Shown piece after piece: positions 24,106 to 31,276 of a stretch of 44,766 nucleotides of DNA. Under the pieces are notes generated by a model, which ran no database searches, was not told the origin of the DNA, and worked only from the letters and a program-made list of their open reading frames with translations. A program made the translations under genes and the position numbers. Numbering within the stretch: the first letter of the stretch is position 1; every line of letters starts with the position of its first letter. Where the stretch lies: positions 1 through 44,766 of the forward strand of contig WHTA01000049.1 in NCBI GenBank assembly GCA_009379825.1. The letters run 5' to 3'. The DNA comes from Streptosporangiales bacterium. Its GTDB lineage: Bacteria; Actinomycetota; Actinomycetes; Streptosporangiales; WHST01.

Positions 24106-24960
24106 TCACCAGGTGTAGAAGCCCTGTCCGCTCTTCTTGCCGAGCTCGCCTGCGGCGACCTTGTCGCGAAGCAGCTGCGGTGGCTCGAATCGCGCCCCGA
24201 GTCGCTCCTGCAGGTACTCGGCGATGGCCAGCCGCACGTCCAGCCCCACCAGGTCGGTGAGGTGCAGTGGTCCGATCGGCCAGCGGTAGCCGAGGCGCAT
24301 GGCCTGGTCGATGTCCTCGGCGGACGCGACGCCGTCCGCGAGCATCCGGATCGCCTCCAGGCCGACCGCGACGCCCAACCGGCTGGACGCGAACCCCGGC
24401 GCGTCGTGCACGGTGACCGGCGTAAGGCCGAGCCGGCGCACCCGGTCGAGTGCGCGCGTCACGGTGTCGTCGGCAGCGCCCTCGTGCGTGACCACCTCGA
24501 CCAGCGCCGAGGCGGGCACCGGGTTGAAGAAGTGCATGCCGCAGAACCGTTCCGGGCGCTGGAGAGCGGCCGCGAGGTCGGTGACCGACAGCGAGCTGGT
24601 GTTGCTGGCCAGGTCGGCGTCCGGCACGGCGCCCTCGGCCGCGGCCAGCATCCGCTGTTTCAGCGCGAGATCCTCCGGCACCGCTTCGACGACCAGCTTG
24701 GCGCGGTTGCCGATGTCGGTCACCGAGTCGGTGGTGCGCAGGTCGGCGAGCAGCACGTTCGCCGTGACGCGCGGCGGCAGCTTGCCGCGTTCCTCCGCCT
24801 TGCGCGCAGACGCGGCGACGCGTTCGCGCGCGGCCGCGGCGGCGTCCGCGTCGGACTCGACGATTACCACCGGTGACGCCGCGGCGAGGAAGACGTGTGC
24901 GATCCCCGCGCCCATCACGCCGCCGCCGATCACCGCGACGTGCTCCTCGTGCTTCCGCAC
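24106..24960 (-). CDS. paaH: 3-hydroxyacyl-CoA dehydrogenase of the paa operon
   Basis: A 284-residue NAD-dependent dehydrogenase. The Rossmann motif is 'VAVIGGGVMGAGIAHVFL', followed by 'LVVEAVPEDLALKQ', 'ASNTSSLSVTDLAAAL', the catalytic histidine in 'FCGMHFFNPVP', 'DAPGFASSRL' and 'YRWPIGPLHLTDLVGLDV'. It has the length of the single-domain 3-hydroxybutyryl-CoA dehydrogenases (PaaH, FadB2). In the phenylacetate pathway this enzyme oxidises 3-hydroxyadipyl-CoA. GTG 24960 is the first codon after a short spacer from PaaE. Between paaE and paaK in one operon, the PaaH assignment is reasonable, though a general hydroxyacyl-CoA role is possible. Confidence 0.85.
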   Translation of the reverse strand: MRKHEEHVAVIGGGVMGAGIAHVFLAAASPVVIVESDADAAAAARERVAASARKAEERGKLPPRVTANVLLADLRTTDSVTDIGNRAKLVVEAVPEDLALKQRMLAAAEGAVPDADLASNTSSLSVTDLAAALQRPERFCGMHFFNPVPASALVEVVTHEGAADDTVTRALDRVRRLGLTPVTVHDAPGFASSRLGVAVGLEAIRMLADGVASAEDIDQAMRLGYRWPIGPLHLTDLVGLDVRLAIAEYLQERLGARFEPPQLLRDKVAAGELGKKSGQGFYTW

Positions 24961-24979
24961 CTGCGACCGTCCCTTCCTG

Positions 24980-26194
24980 CTAGGCGTCGTACTCCAGGCG
25001 GACGGTGGGACTCACCGGGTGCGACTGGCAGGTGAGCACGTAGCCGTTCGCCACCTCGGTGTCCTCCAGCGCGTAGTTCTGGTCCATCCGCACCTCGCCC
25101 TCGAGCAGCCGGGCCCGGCAGGTGCCGCACACCCCGCCCCGACAGGCATACGGCGCGTCGCCGCGTTCGCGCAACATCGCTTCGAGCACCGGCACGTCGT
25201 ACGGCCCGAGCCGGAACGTGGTGGCGCGGCCGCCGAGCACGGCGGTCACCGTGCTCGCACCAGGTTGCGCCTTGGTGGGGGCAGGCGGCTGCGGCGGCGC
25301 GGGCGGGTCGGCGTGGAACAGCTCCACGTGCACGCGGGCGGCGCCGCGGTCGCGCAGGTACGCGCGCAGCTCCTGCACCATGGCGAACGGGCCGCAGAGG
25401 AACCACTCGTCCACCTGGTCCAGCGGGCACAGCGCCCGCAGCAGCCGGTCGAACCTGTCGGGGTCGAGGCGGCCGGAGAACAGCTCCACCTGCTGTGGTT
25501 CCCGCGACAGTACGTGCACGAGCGAGAACCGGTCCGGGTACGTGTTCTTCAGGTCGTACAACTCCTCGACGAACATCACCGAGCTGCTGGTGCGGTTGCC
25601 GTAGAAGAGCGTGACCCGGCTGCCCGGCTCGGTGGCGAGGACGGTCGACGCGATGGACAGCACCGGGGTGATGCCGCTGCCGGCGGCCACCAACCCGTAG
25701 TGGTTGCTCGCGGCCGGGTCGAGCGCCGGGGTGAACCGCCCGGTCGGTGTCATCACCTCGAGCACGTCGCCGGGCCGCAGCCGTCGCGCGACGTGCGCGG
25801 AGAACGCGCCGCCCGGCAGGTGCTTCACGCCGATCCGCAGTATGCCCGACCCGGCCGGGGTGCAGATCGAGTAGCTGCGGCGCTCCTCGTCACCGACGGC
25901 CGTGCAGCGGATGTTCACGTGCTGGCCCGCGGCGTGCCGGTACTCGCCCGCGAGCGTGTCCGGGACGTCAAGCGTGACGGCGTACGCGTCGTCGGTGAGC
26001 GCATCGACGGCGGCGACGCGCAGCTCGTGGAACACCGCCTGGTGCCTGCCGGTCGCCTCCTGCGTGGACGTGTTCCTCCCGCGACCGCCTCCTCCCGAGG
26101 CTCCGGCAGGTGCCGCGGCAGTGTCCGTCGGCCTTCTCCCAGTGGCGCGGCCCCTACCTCCGCCTCGCTCGTCGAGCTCCTTCGCGGCCGTCAT
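24980..26194 (-). CDS. paaE: Phenylacetyl-CoA epoxidase reductase subunit PaaE
   Basis: A 404-residue ferredoxin-NADP reductase-type flavoprotein passing electrons from NADPH to the PaaABC oxygenase. The FAD domain has 'EERRSYSICTPAG', the NADPH domain 'GLVAAGSGITPVLSI' and 'WFLCGPFAMVQELR', and the C-terminal plant-type 2Fe-2S domain 'YACRGGVCGTCRARLLEG' plus 'LTCQSHP'. The first 38 or so residues (TAKELDERGGGRGR... to a GGGGRG run) are not part of the family. They are nearly the same as the N terminus of PaaD and come from a duplicated DNA segment. ATG 26194 overlaps the paaD stop (ATGA); a later internal start would remove the extra segment. Confidence 0.93.
   Translation of the reverse strand: MTAAKELDERGGGRGRATGRRPTDTAAAPAGASGGGGRGRNTSTQEATGRHQAVFHELRVAAVDALTDDAYAVTLDVPDTLAGEYRHAAGQHVNIRCTAVGDEERRSYSICTPAGSGILRIGVKHLPGGAFSAHVARRLRPGDVLEVMTPTGRFTPALDPAASNHYGLVAAGSGITPVLSIASTVLATEPGSRVTLFYGNRTSSSVMFVEELYDLKNTYPDRFSLVHVLSREPQQVELFSGRLDPDRFDRLLRALCPLDQVDEWFLCGPFAMVQELRAYLRDRGAARVHVELFHADPPAPPQPPAPTKAQPGASTVTAVLGGRATTFRLGPYDVPVLEAMLRERGDAPYACRGGVCGTCRARLLEGEVRMDQNYALEDTEVANGYVLTCQSHPVSPTVRLEYDA
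26081..26194. repeat. Direct repeat, copy 1: 5' end of paaE
   Basis: This 114-bp segment matches 26671-26784 with about a dozen mismatches and no gaps. It encodes the first 38 residues of PaaE (KELDERGGGRGR, then an Ala/Pro stretch and GGGGRG). The two copies are 590 bp apart, each exactly at a gene start. Confidence 0.9.
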
Positions 26195-26784
26195 CAGACG
26201 GCCTTCATTGCGTCGAACGGCTCCGCGCAGGCGCGGCAGACGTAGAGCGCCTTGCAGGCCGTCGACCCGAACCTGCTGGTCAACCGGGTACGCAGCGACC
26301 CGCACTGCGGGCACCGCACACCGAGCGCGACCGGCACCGGCCCGTGCGCAGGACCAGGCGGTGCGATGCCGAACTCCGCGAGCTTCCGCCTCGCGCCCTC
26401 GCTGAGCCAGTCGGTGCTCCACGCCGGACGCAGCGCGGTGTGCACCCGCACCTGCGCGTAGCCGGCGGCCTGCAGGGCCCGCTCGATGTCGGCCCTGATG
26501 GTCTCCATCGCCGGGCAGCCGGAGTAGGTGGGCGTGACGGTGACGTCGACCGCGCCGTCCCCGGCGACCGCAACGTCGCGCAGTACGCCGAGGTCGTCGA
26601 TGGTGAGCACCGGCAGCTCGGGGTCCACCACCGCGGCGACCACGTCGTGAGGAGTCACGGTGCGGCTGCCGCGACCGCCTCCTCCCGAGGTTCCGGCAGG
26701 TGCCGCGGTGGTGTTCGTCGGGGTTCTCCCAGGACCGCGGCCCCTACCTCCGCCTCGCTCGTCGAGCTCCTTCGCGGTCACCAT
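26194..26784 (-). CDS. paaD: Phenylacetyl-CoA epoxidase assembly protein PaaD
   Basis: A 196-residue protein. The core is a MIP18/DUF59 domain ('VVDPELPVLTIDDLGVLRDVAV', 'PTYSGCPAMETIRADIERAL'), linked to iron or iron-sulfur delivery. A C-terminal zinc ribbon follows ('CPQCGSLRTRLTSRFGSTACKALYVCRACAEPF'). This matches PaaD of the multicomponent epoxidase. The N-terminal 38 residues (MVTAKELDERGGGRGRG to a GGGGRG run) are extra compared with usual PaaD and are almost the same as those of PaaE. ATG/GTG choice at 26784 is open, because starting at 'VTPHDVV' would remove them. It overlaps paaC by seven bases. Confidence 0.92.
   Translation of the reverse strand: MVTAKELDERGGGRGRGPGRTPTNTTAAPAGTSGGGGRGSRTVTPHDVVAAVVDPELPVLTIDDLGVLRDVAVAGDGAVDVTVTPTYSGCPAMETIRADIERALQAAGYAQVRVHTALRPAWSTDWLSEGARRKLAEFGIAPPGPAHGPVPVALGVRCPQCGSLRTRLTSRFGSTACKALYVCRACAEPFDAMKAV
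26671..26784. repeat. Direct repeat, copy 2: 5' end of paaD
   Basis: Second copy of the 114-bp segment at 26081-26194. Differences cluster in the middle and at the start codon end; most of the shared stretch around 26730-26775 is identical. Both copies are in frame with their genes. Confidence 0.9.
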
Positions 26785-27569
26785 TGCGCCCCCGGATGTG
26801 CCCGGTGCAAAGCCTGCATCTCCGCCAGCAGGTGGCCGAGGTGCTCGGTGTGCAGGCCGCGCCTGCCCGCGGCCGCCGCCTCGGGTACGTCAGGACGCGT
26901 CAGCGTCGCGTCGGCCAGCACCTCGTCGACCGCGGCGTCCCACGCCGGGCGCAGCGTCGCCGGGTCGACCCCCGTGCCGTCGGCGGCCAGCTGGTGGGTC
27001 AGCTCGTCCGCCTCGAACAGCTCAGCCGCGTACGGCCACACGCCGGCCAGGCCGGCCTGCATCCGCGTGTGGCTCTCCGCCGTGCCGTCGCCGAGCCGCA
27101 GCGTCCACTGCACGGCGTGGTCGCGGTGGTACGCGACCTCCTTCACGGCCTTCGCGGCGATGCCGGCGAGCCGTTCGTCGCCGCTGTGTGCGAGCTCGGC
27201 GTACAGCAGGTGCTGGTACGTGGAGAACAGCAGCTGCCTGGCGATGGTGCGGCCGAAGTCGCCGGTTGGCAGCTCGACCAGCTGGACGTTCGTGAAATCC
27301 AGGTCGCCGCGCAGGTACGCGAGCGCGTCCTCGTCGCGGCCGCGTCCCTCCAGCTCGCCGGCGTAGCCGAGCAGCCTGCGTGCCTGCCCGAGCAGGTCAA
27401 GCGAGAGGTTCGCCAGCGCGAGGTCCTCCTCCAGCTCGGGCGCGCGGGCGACCCACTCGGCGAGCCGGTGCGACAGGATCAGCGCGTCGTCGCCGAGCCG
27501 CAGTGCGTACGCCGCCACGGCCGGCAGCGTGGTCTCACCAGTGGTGGCGAAGTACGGCGACCTGGTCAC
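26778..27569 (-). CDS. paaC: Phenylacetyl-CoA epoxidase structural subunit PaaC
   Basis: A 263-residue helical ferritin-like protein that pairs with PaaA in the oxygenase. 'LRLGDDALILSHRLAEWVARAPELEEDLALANLSLDLLGQAR' is the PaaC opening, with 'LVELPTGDFGRTIARQLLFSTYQHLLY', 'KAVKEVAYHRDHAVQWTLRLGDGT' and 'GRRGLHTEHLGHLLAEMQALHRAHPGAQW', the characteristic C terminus. GTG 27569 overlaps the paaB stop (GTGA). The metal ligands are partly degenerate, as expected for the non-catalytic subunit. Confidence 0.96.
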   Translation of the reverse strand: MTRSPYFATTGETTLPAVAAYALRLGDDALILSHRLAEWVARAPELEEDLALANLSLDLLGQARRLLGYAGELEGRGRDEDALAYLRGDLDFTNVQLVELPTGDFGRTIARQLLFSTYQHLLYAELAHSGDERLAGIAAKAVKEVAYHRDHAVQWTLRLGDGTAESHTRMQAGLAGVWPYAAELFEADELTHQLAADGTGVDPATLRPAWDAAVDEVLADATLTRPDVPEAAAAGRRGLHTEHLGHLLAEMQALHRAHPGAQW

Positions 27570-27856
27570 AGGTGCTCCACTCCCTCCGGCACGGAGTAGA
27601 ACGTCGGGTGCCGGTACACCTTGTCTGCGGCCGGCTCGAAGAACGGGTCCTTCTCGTCAGGTGCGGACGCGTGGATGGCGCTGGCCGGCACCACCCAGAT
27701 GCTCACGCCCTCGTTGCGGCGGGTGTAGACGTCCCTGGCGTTGCGCAGCGCCATCGCCGCGTCCGGCGCGTGCAGGCTGCCGACGTGCTGATGCGAGAGC
27801 CCGCGCCTGCTGCGCACGAACACCTCCCACAGCGGCCAGCTCCGCGACTCGGTCAT
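27566..27856 (-). CDS. paaB: Phenylacetyl-CoA epoxidase subunit PaaB
   Basis: A 96-residue protein beginning '[47 protein letters not shown]', the conserved PaaB pattern, then '[10 protein letters not shown]'. PaaB bridges PaaAC heterodimers. Its start overlaps the paaA stop by four bases, so it is coupled to paaA. Confidence 0.96.
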   Translation of the reverse strand: MTESRSWPLWEVFVRSRRGLSHQHVGSLHAPDAAMALRNARDVYTRRNEGVSIWVVPASAIHASAPDEKDPFFEPAADKVYRHPTFYSVPEGVEHL

Positions 27857-28791
27857 GCCACCTCCTCCGTGGCCGCGTGCTTCGCGGCGTACGCCTCAGC
27901 CGCCTCGCGTACCCACCGGCCTTCCTCCTGGGCGGCGCGGCGGTGTGCGATGCGGTCGGCGTTGCAGGGCCCATTGCCCTTGATGACCTCGAACAGCTCG
28001 GTGTAGTCGAGCTCGGTGAAGTCGAAGTGCTCACGGTCGGCGTTCCAGCGGATGCCGTCGTCGGGCAGCGTCAGGCCGAGCGCCTCGGCCTGCGGCACGG
28101 TCATGTCGACGAACCGCTGCCGCAGCTCGTCGTTGCCGAACCGCTTGATCCGCCAGGTCATCGACTGCTGGGTGTGCGCCGACTCGGCGTCCGGCGGGCC
28201 GAACATCATCAGCGAAGGCCACCACCAGCGGTCCACTGCGTCCTGCGCCATCTCGTGCTGGGCCCGCGTGCCGTGGCTCAGTGTGTGCAGGATCTCGAAG
28301 CCCTGCCGCTGGTGGAACGACTCCTCCTTGCAGATCCGCACCATCGCGCGGGCGTACGGGCCGTACGAGCAGCGGCACAGCGGCACCTGGTTGGTGATCG
28401 CCGCGCCGTCCACCAGCCAGCCGATGGCGCCGATGTCCGCCCAGGTCAGGGTCGGGTAGTTGAAGATGCTCGAGTACTTCTGCCGGCCGGAGAGCAGCAG
28501 GTCGTACAGCTCTGCGCGGTCCACGCCGAGGGTCTCCGCGGCGCCGTAGAGGTACAGGCCGTGCCCGGCCTCGTCCTGCACCTTGGCGATCAGGATGGCC
28601 TTCCGGCGCAACGAGGGCGCACGGGTGATCCAGTTGCCCTCCGGCTGCATGCCGATGATCTCCGAGTGGGCGTGCTGCGCGATCTGCCTGATCAGCGTCT
28701 TGCGGTAGCCGTCCGGCAGCCAGTCGCGCGGCTCCACCCGCTCGTCCGCGGCGACCCTGGCGTCGAACTCGTCCTGCAGCGTGTCGGGCAT
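27853..28791 (-). CDS. paaA: Phenylacetyl-CoA epoxidase catalytic subunit PaaA
   Basis: A 312-residue diiron oxygenase that forms the ring epoxide of phenylacetyl-CoA. Metal-ligand regions appear in '[20 protein letters not shown]' (E-x-x-H) and '[17 protein letters not shown]' (E-E-x-x-H). '[29 protein letters not shown]' and '[19 protein letters not shown]' are also diagnostic. ATG 28791 has GGAGG upstream. It opens the leftward operon paaABCDE-paaH-paaK and diverges from the TetR gene, with a 16-bp palindrome between them. The window has no paaG, paaZ, paaJ or paaF, so the lower pathway must lie elsewhere. Confidence 0.97.
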   Translation of the reverse strand: MPDTLQDEFDARVAADERVEPRDWLPDGYRKTLIRQIAQHAHSEIIGMQPEGNWITRAPSLRRKAILIAKVQDEAGHGLYLYGAAETLGVDRAELYDLLLSGRQKYSSIFNYPTLTWADIGAIGWLVDGAAITNQVPLCRCSYGPYARAMVRICKEESFHQRQGFEILHTLSHGTRAQHEMAQDAVDRWWWPSLMMFGPPDAESAHTQQSMTWRIKRFGNDELRQRFVDMTVPQAEALGLTLPDDGIRWNADREHFDFTELDYTELFEVIKGNGPCNADRIAHRRAAQEEGRWVREAAEAYAAKHAATEEVA

Positions 28792-28822
28792 GGCGCTCCT
28801 CCGTGCTTGCCACCATAGTCCC

Positions 28823-28838
28823 GACCGAACATTCGGTC
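28823..28838. promoter_or_regulatory. 16-bp palindromic operator between paaA and the TetR regulator
   Basis: GACCGAA-CA-TTCGGTC is a perfect palindrome apart from its two central bases, centred between the divergent starts at 28791 and 28851. ATAGTC occurs on both sides. The ACCGNNNNNNCGGT core recalls PaaR operators described in corynebacteria, so this is probably the site bound by the adjacent TetR protein. Confidence 0.8.
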
Positions 28839-28850
28839 TATAGTCGAGGG

Positions 28851-29438
28851 ATGGCGACTCCAGCGCGTACCCGCTACACGCCCAACTCGCTGCTGCGGGT
28901 CGCCGTCGAGGTGTTCAACGAGCGCGGCTACGACGGCACCAGCATGGAGCACCTCGCGCGCGCCGCCGGCATCACCAAGTCGTCCATCTACCACCACGTA
29001 CGGGGCAAGGAGGAGCTGCTCGGGCTCGCCCTCGATCGCGCCACCGGTGCCCTGTTCGGGGTGCTGGACGAGCCCGCGGCCACCACCGGGCCGGCCGTCG
29101 ACCGGCTGCGGCACGTGCTCCACCGGGCCCCCGACGTCCTCGTCGCCGAGCTGCCGTACGTCAACCTGCTGCTGCGCGCCCGCGGCAACACCGACACCGA
29201 GCGCTGGGCGCTGCACCGCCGCCGGGAGTTCGACCAGCGCATCGCGGCCCTCGTGACGGCGGCCGCGGCCGAGGGCGACCTGCGCGCGGACATCGACCCG
29301 CACCTGGTGACCAAGTTGCTGTTCGGCATGGTGAACTCGATCACCGAGTGGTACCGCGCCGACCACGACACCGACTGGTCCGAGCAGCTGGGCGCCACCG
29401 TCGCCACCATCGCGTTCGACGGGCTGCGCCGCGGATGA
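28851..29438 (+). CDS. paaR: TetR-family regulator of the phenylacetate operon (PaaR-like)
   Basis: A 195-residue TetR regulator. The N-terminal DNA-binding domain is '[44 protein letters not shown]', and the C-terminal TetR_C domain includes '[21 protein letters not shown]'. ATG 28851 is favoured, because the upstream GTG/TTG starts fall inside the palindrome. It diverges from paaA across the operator and is coupled by ATGA to the thioesterase. By analogy with actinobacterial PaaR it should repress the operon until phenylacetyl-CoA is present; that effector is inferred from the family and position. Confidence 0.9.
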   Translation: MATPARTRYTPNSLLRVAVEVFNERGYDGTSMEHLARAAGITKSSIYHHVRGKEELLGLALDRATGALFGVLDEPAATTGPAVDRLRHVLHRAPDVLVAELPYVNLLLRARGNTDTERWALHRRREFDQRIAALVTAAAAEGDLRADIDPHLVTKLLFGMVNSITEWYRADHDTDWSEQLGATVATIAFDGLRRG

Positions 29439-29854
29439 GGCCGATCCCCGACGGCTACGAGTGCCGGCTGGACATCACGGTCACCGCGGCGATGACCGTG
29501 GACTTCGGCCACCTCGGCGCTGCCCACCAGGTCTACGCGACGTACTGGATGGCCAGGCACTTCGAGGAGGTCGGCCGGATGGTGCTCGTGCCGCACCTGG
29601 AGACCGGCGAGCAGGGCGCGGGCACCAAGGTGCACGTCGAGCACGACGCCGCCGCACCGCTCGGCAGCAGCCTGGTGGTCACCGGCAGGCATCGGGCGAC
29701 GTCCGGCAACCGGCTGCTGGTGGACTGCGCGGCCACGCTGCCCGACGGAACGGTGGTCGGGCACGGCTGGACCGAGCAGGCGGTGCTGCCGGAGCACGTA
29801 CTCGCCAGCCGCCTCGACGGCCCCGAAGCCCCAGGCCAGCCGTCGACAAGGTAA
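29435..29854 (+). CDS. Hotdog-fold thioesterase, FlK-like
   Basis: A 139-residue hotdog-fold protein. 'VTAAMTVDFGHLGAAHQVYATYWMARHFEEVGRMVLVPHLETGEQ' and 'GTKVHVEHDAAAPLGSSLVVTGRHRATSGNRLLVDCAATLPDGTVVGHGWTEQAVL' match the fluoroacetyl-CoA-thioesterase-like group, and the His and Glu of 'VGTKVHVEH' and 'PHLETGE' are in likely active-site positions. ATG 29435 overlaps the TetR stop. In the phenylacetate context it could hydrolyse the toxic ring-epoxide CoA or other dead-end thioesters, the job of PaaI, but PaaI is a different hotdog subfamily. This role is inferred. Confidence 0.8.
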   Translation: MRPIPDGYECRLDITVTAAMTVDFGHLGAAHQVYATYWMARHFEEVGRMVLVPHLETGEQGAGTKVHVEHDAAAPLGSSLVVTGRHRATSGNRLLVDCAATLPDGTVVGHGWTEQAVLPEHVLASRLDGPEAPGQPSTR

Positions 29855-29867
29855 CCTCGTAGACTGT

Positions 29868-29908
29868 GCCCGCGTCAGCCGATTCGGCATCGGCTTCTCG
29901 ACGCGGGC
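29868..29908. terminator. Nested hairpin between the thioesterase and the small unknown gene
   Basis: GCCCGCGTC and GACGCGGGC form an outer 9-bp stem. Inside it AGCCGAT and ATCGGCT pair around TCGGC. It begins 14 bp after the thioesterase stop and ends 41 bp before ATG 29949. A TAGACT at 29860-29865 could be a -10 box, in which case the hairpin lies in the 5' leader of the next gene; otherwise it is a terminator. Confidence 0.6.
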
Positions 29909-29948
29909 ATCTCGTGGAAGTTCCCTTGAGTCTCGCAGGAGTAGTGTC

Positions 29949-30275
29949 ATGGCTGAACCGAGGTCGAAGACTGCCCGGCAGGCCGTACAAGCCGGTCGTG
30001 GATCCGGTGGCGGCCTGACCTTCCTGGGCGATCACCGGTACCTGGTGCCGCTCAACAACGGCAAGCACGCGTACGTGCGCAACCTCACCACGGGCAAGAC
30101 GAAGCGGCTGAAGACCACCTCCGACGCGTTCGCCGAGGAGATCAAGCAGCTCGTCGAGGCCGGTCACGGTGCCAAGGTGCGCGGTGAGTTCGACCAGCTC
30201 GCCAAGGACTTCCCGACGCATGGCTGGGACGACACCGCCAAGCGTCTCGTCGAGGCCGAGGTCTTCGACTCGTAG
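29949..30275 (+). CDS. Small conserved-looking basic protein, unknown function
   Basis: A 108-residue soluble protein with an N-terminal basic, glycine-rich stretch ('SKTARQAVQAGRGSGGG'), a middle with 'YLVPLNNGKHAYVRNLTTGKTKRLKTT' and a helical C terminus ('EEIKQLVEAGHGAKVRGEFDQLAKDF'). It has good codon bias, a GCAGGAG ribosome site ahead of ATG 29949, and a structured leader, so it is a real gene. I do not recognise the family. Its stop is adjacent to the stop of the convergent phosphotransferase gene. Confidence 0.75.
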   Translation: MAEPRSKTARQAVQAGRGSGGGLTFLGDHRYLVPLNNGKHAYVRNLTTGKTKRLKTTSDAFAEEIKQLVEAGHGAKVRGEFDQLAKDFPTHGWDDTAKRLVEAEVFDS

Positions 30276-31247
30276 TCACCGGCCGCAACGGTCGCCTGCG
30301 ACGGTGACCAGCTCCGCGCCGAAGCTACGAACCCACGCGTCCATCGCGGCCAGCTCGTCCAGCCGCGCCGCGACGGCCGCGCGGCTGGACTGCCCCCTGC
30401 GGTACCTCCCGTAGCGCCAGACCAGCGCGCCCGCGGCGCGGAACCGCAGCAGGGTGGGCAGCGCCTCGACCTCGACGTCAGTCAGCCGCACGGCTCGGCC
30501 GTAGCCGCGGAGCAACGCCGTGGCACGTGCCAGCGGCCGCGCCGGCGCGGGCTCCGTGCACCCGCTCTGCACGAGTGCCGCCACGACGTCGGCGACCCGC
30601 AGGTCCAGCCCGGCCAGCTCGAAGTCGAGCAGCGCCGTCACGACGCCGTCGCTCATCAGCACGTTCGACAGCGCCATGTCCTGGTGCACCAGCTGGGTCG
30701 GCGCGTGGTCGAGCAGTCGCGCGTAGGCGACGTCGAGGTCGTGCAGGGCGGCCATGTCCACGCCGAGCTCGGTCAGGCGTACCCCGTCCGGGTGCGTGCC
30801 GGCGAGGTCGCGCCGCCAGTCGTGCGGCGCGAGGGCGGAGTCGAGGTCGGCGAACGCGGCGTCCAGCCGTCCCAGGGCCTCGCCGACCCGCTCGAGCGCA
30901 TGCGATGACGGGTCGGGGCGCTCGCCTGGCAGCCACGCGAACACCGCCACCGGCCCCTCCTCGGTCGCCAGCCAGGTGCGCCCGTCCGGCAGCGGCACCG
31001 GTGACGGCACGGCGAACGGCAGGCCGGCGGCCCGCAGTGCCGCCAGCAGGGCGTGCTCGCCTGCGACCTGGTCACCGGTGAGGTTCTCGTATCCGCGCAC
31101 GACCAGCCGCCGGCCCGCGCAGTCGAGCAGCCTGACCCAGTTGTTCGTGCCCCTGGCCGGGCTGCGCACGCGGCGTGGCGGCTCCAGCCGCCAGCTCGAT
31201 ACGACGGCGCGGAGACGGGGCCCGAGCTCTTCTCGTCGGGCGTGCAT
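30276..31247 (-). CDS. Aminoglycoside/choline-type phosphotransferase (APH superfamily)
   Basis: A 323-residue kinase-like protein. The N-terminal lobe has 'RGTNNWVRLLDCAGRRLVVRGYENLTGDQVAGEHALL'. The catalytic loop is 'LVHQDMALSNVLMSDG' (Brenner motif HxDxxxxN) and the metal-binding Asp is in 'TALLDFELAGLDLRVADVV'. It resembles homoserine-kinase type II (ThrB2) and YihE-type kinases as much as antibiotic kinases, so a substrate should not be named. The start at 31247 is preceded by GTGCATCC without an obvious ribosome site; an internal start is possible. It lies divergent from the LCP gene. Confidence 0.85.
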   Translation of the reverse strand: MHARREELGPRLRAVVSSWRLEPPRRVRSPARGTNNWVRLLDCAGRRLVVRGYENLTGDQVAGEHALLAALRAAGLPFAVPSPVPLPDGRTWLATEEGPVAVFAWLPGERPDPSSHALERVGEALGRLDAAFADLDSALAPHDWRRDLAGTHPDGVRLTELGVDMAALHDLDVAYARLLDHAPTQLVHQDMALSNVLMSDGVVTALLDFELAGLDLRVADVVAALVQSGCTEPAPARPLARATALLRGYGRAVRLTDVEVEALPTLLRFRAAGALVWRYGRYRRGQSSRAAVAARLDELAAMDAWVRSFGAELVTVAGDRCGR

Positions 31248-31276
31248 CCCGTCACCTTGCGCGGCGTGAGACGGTT

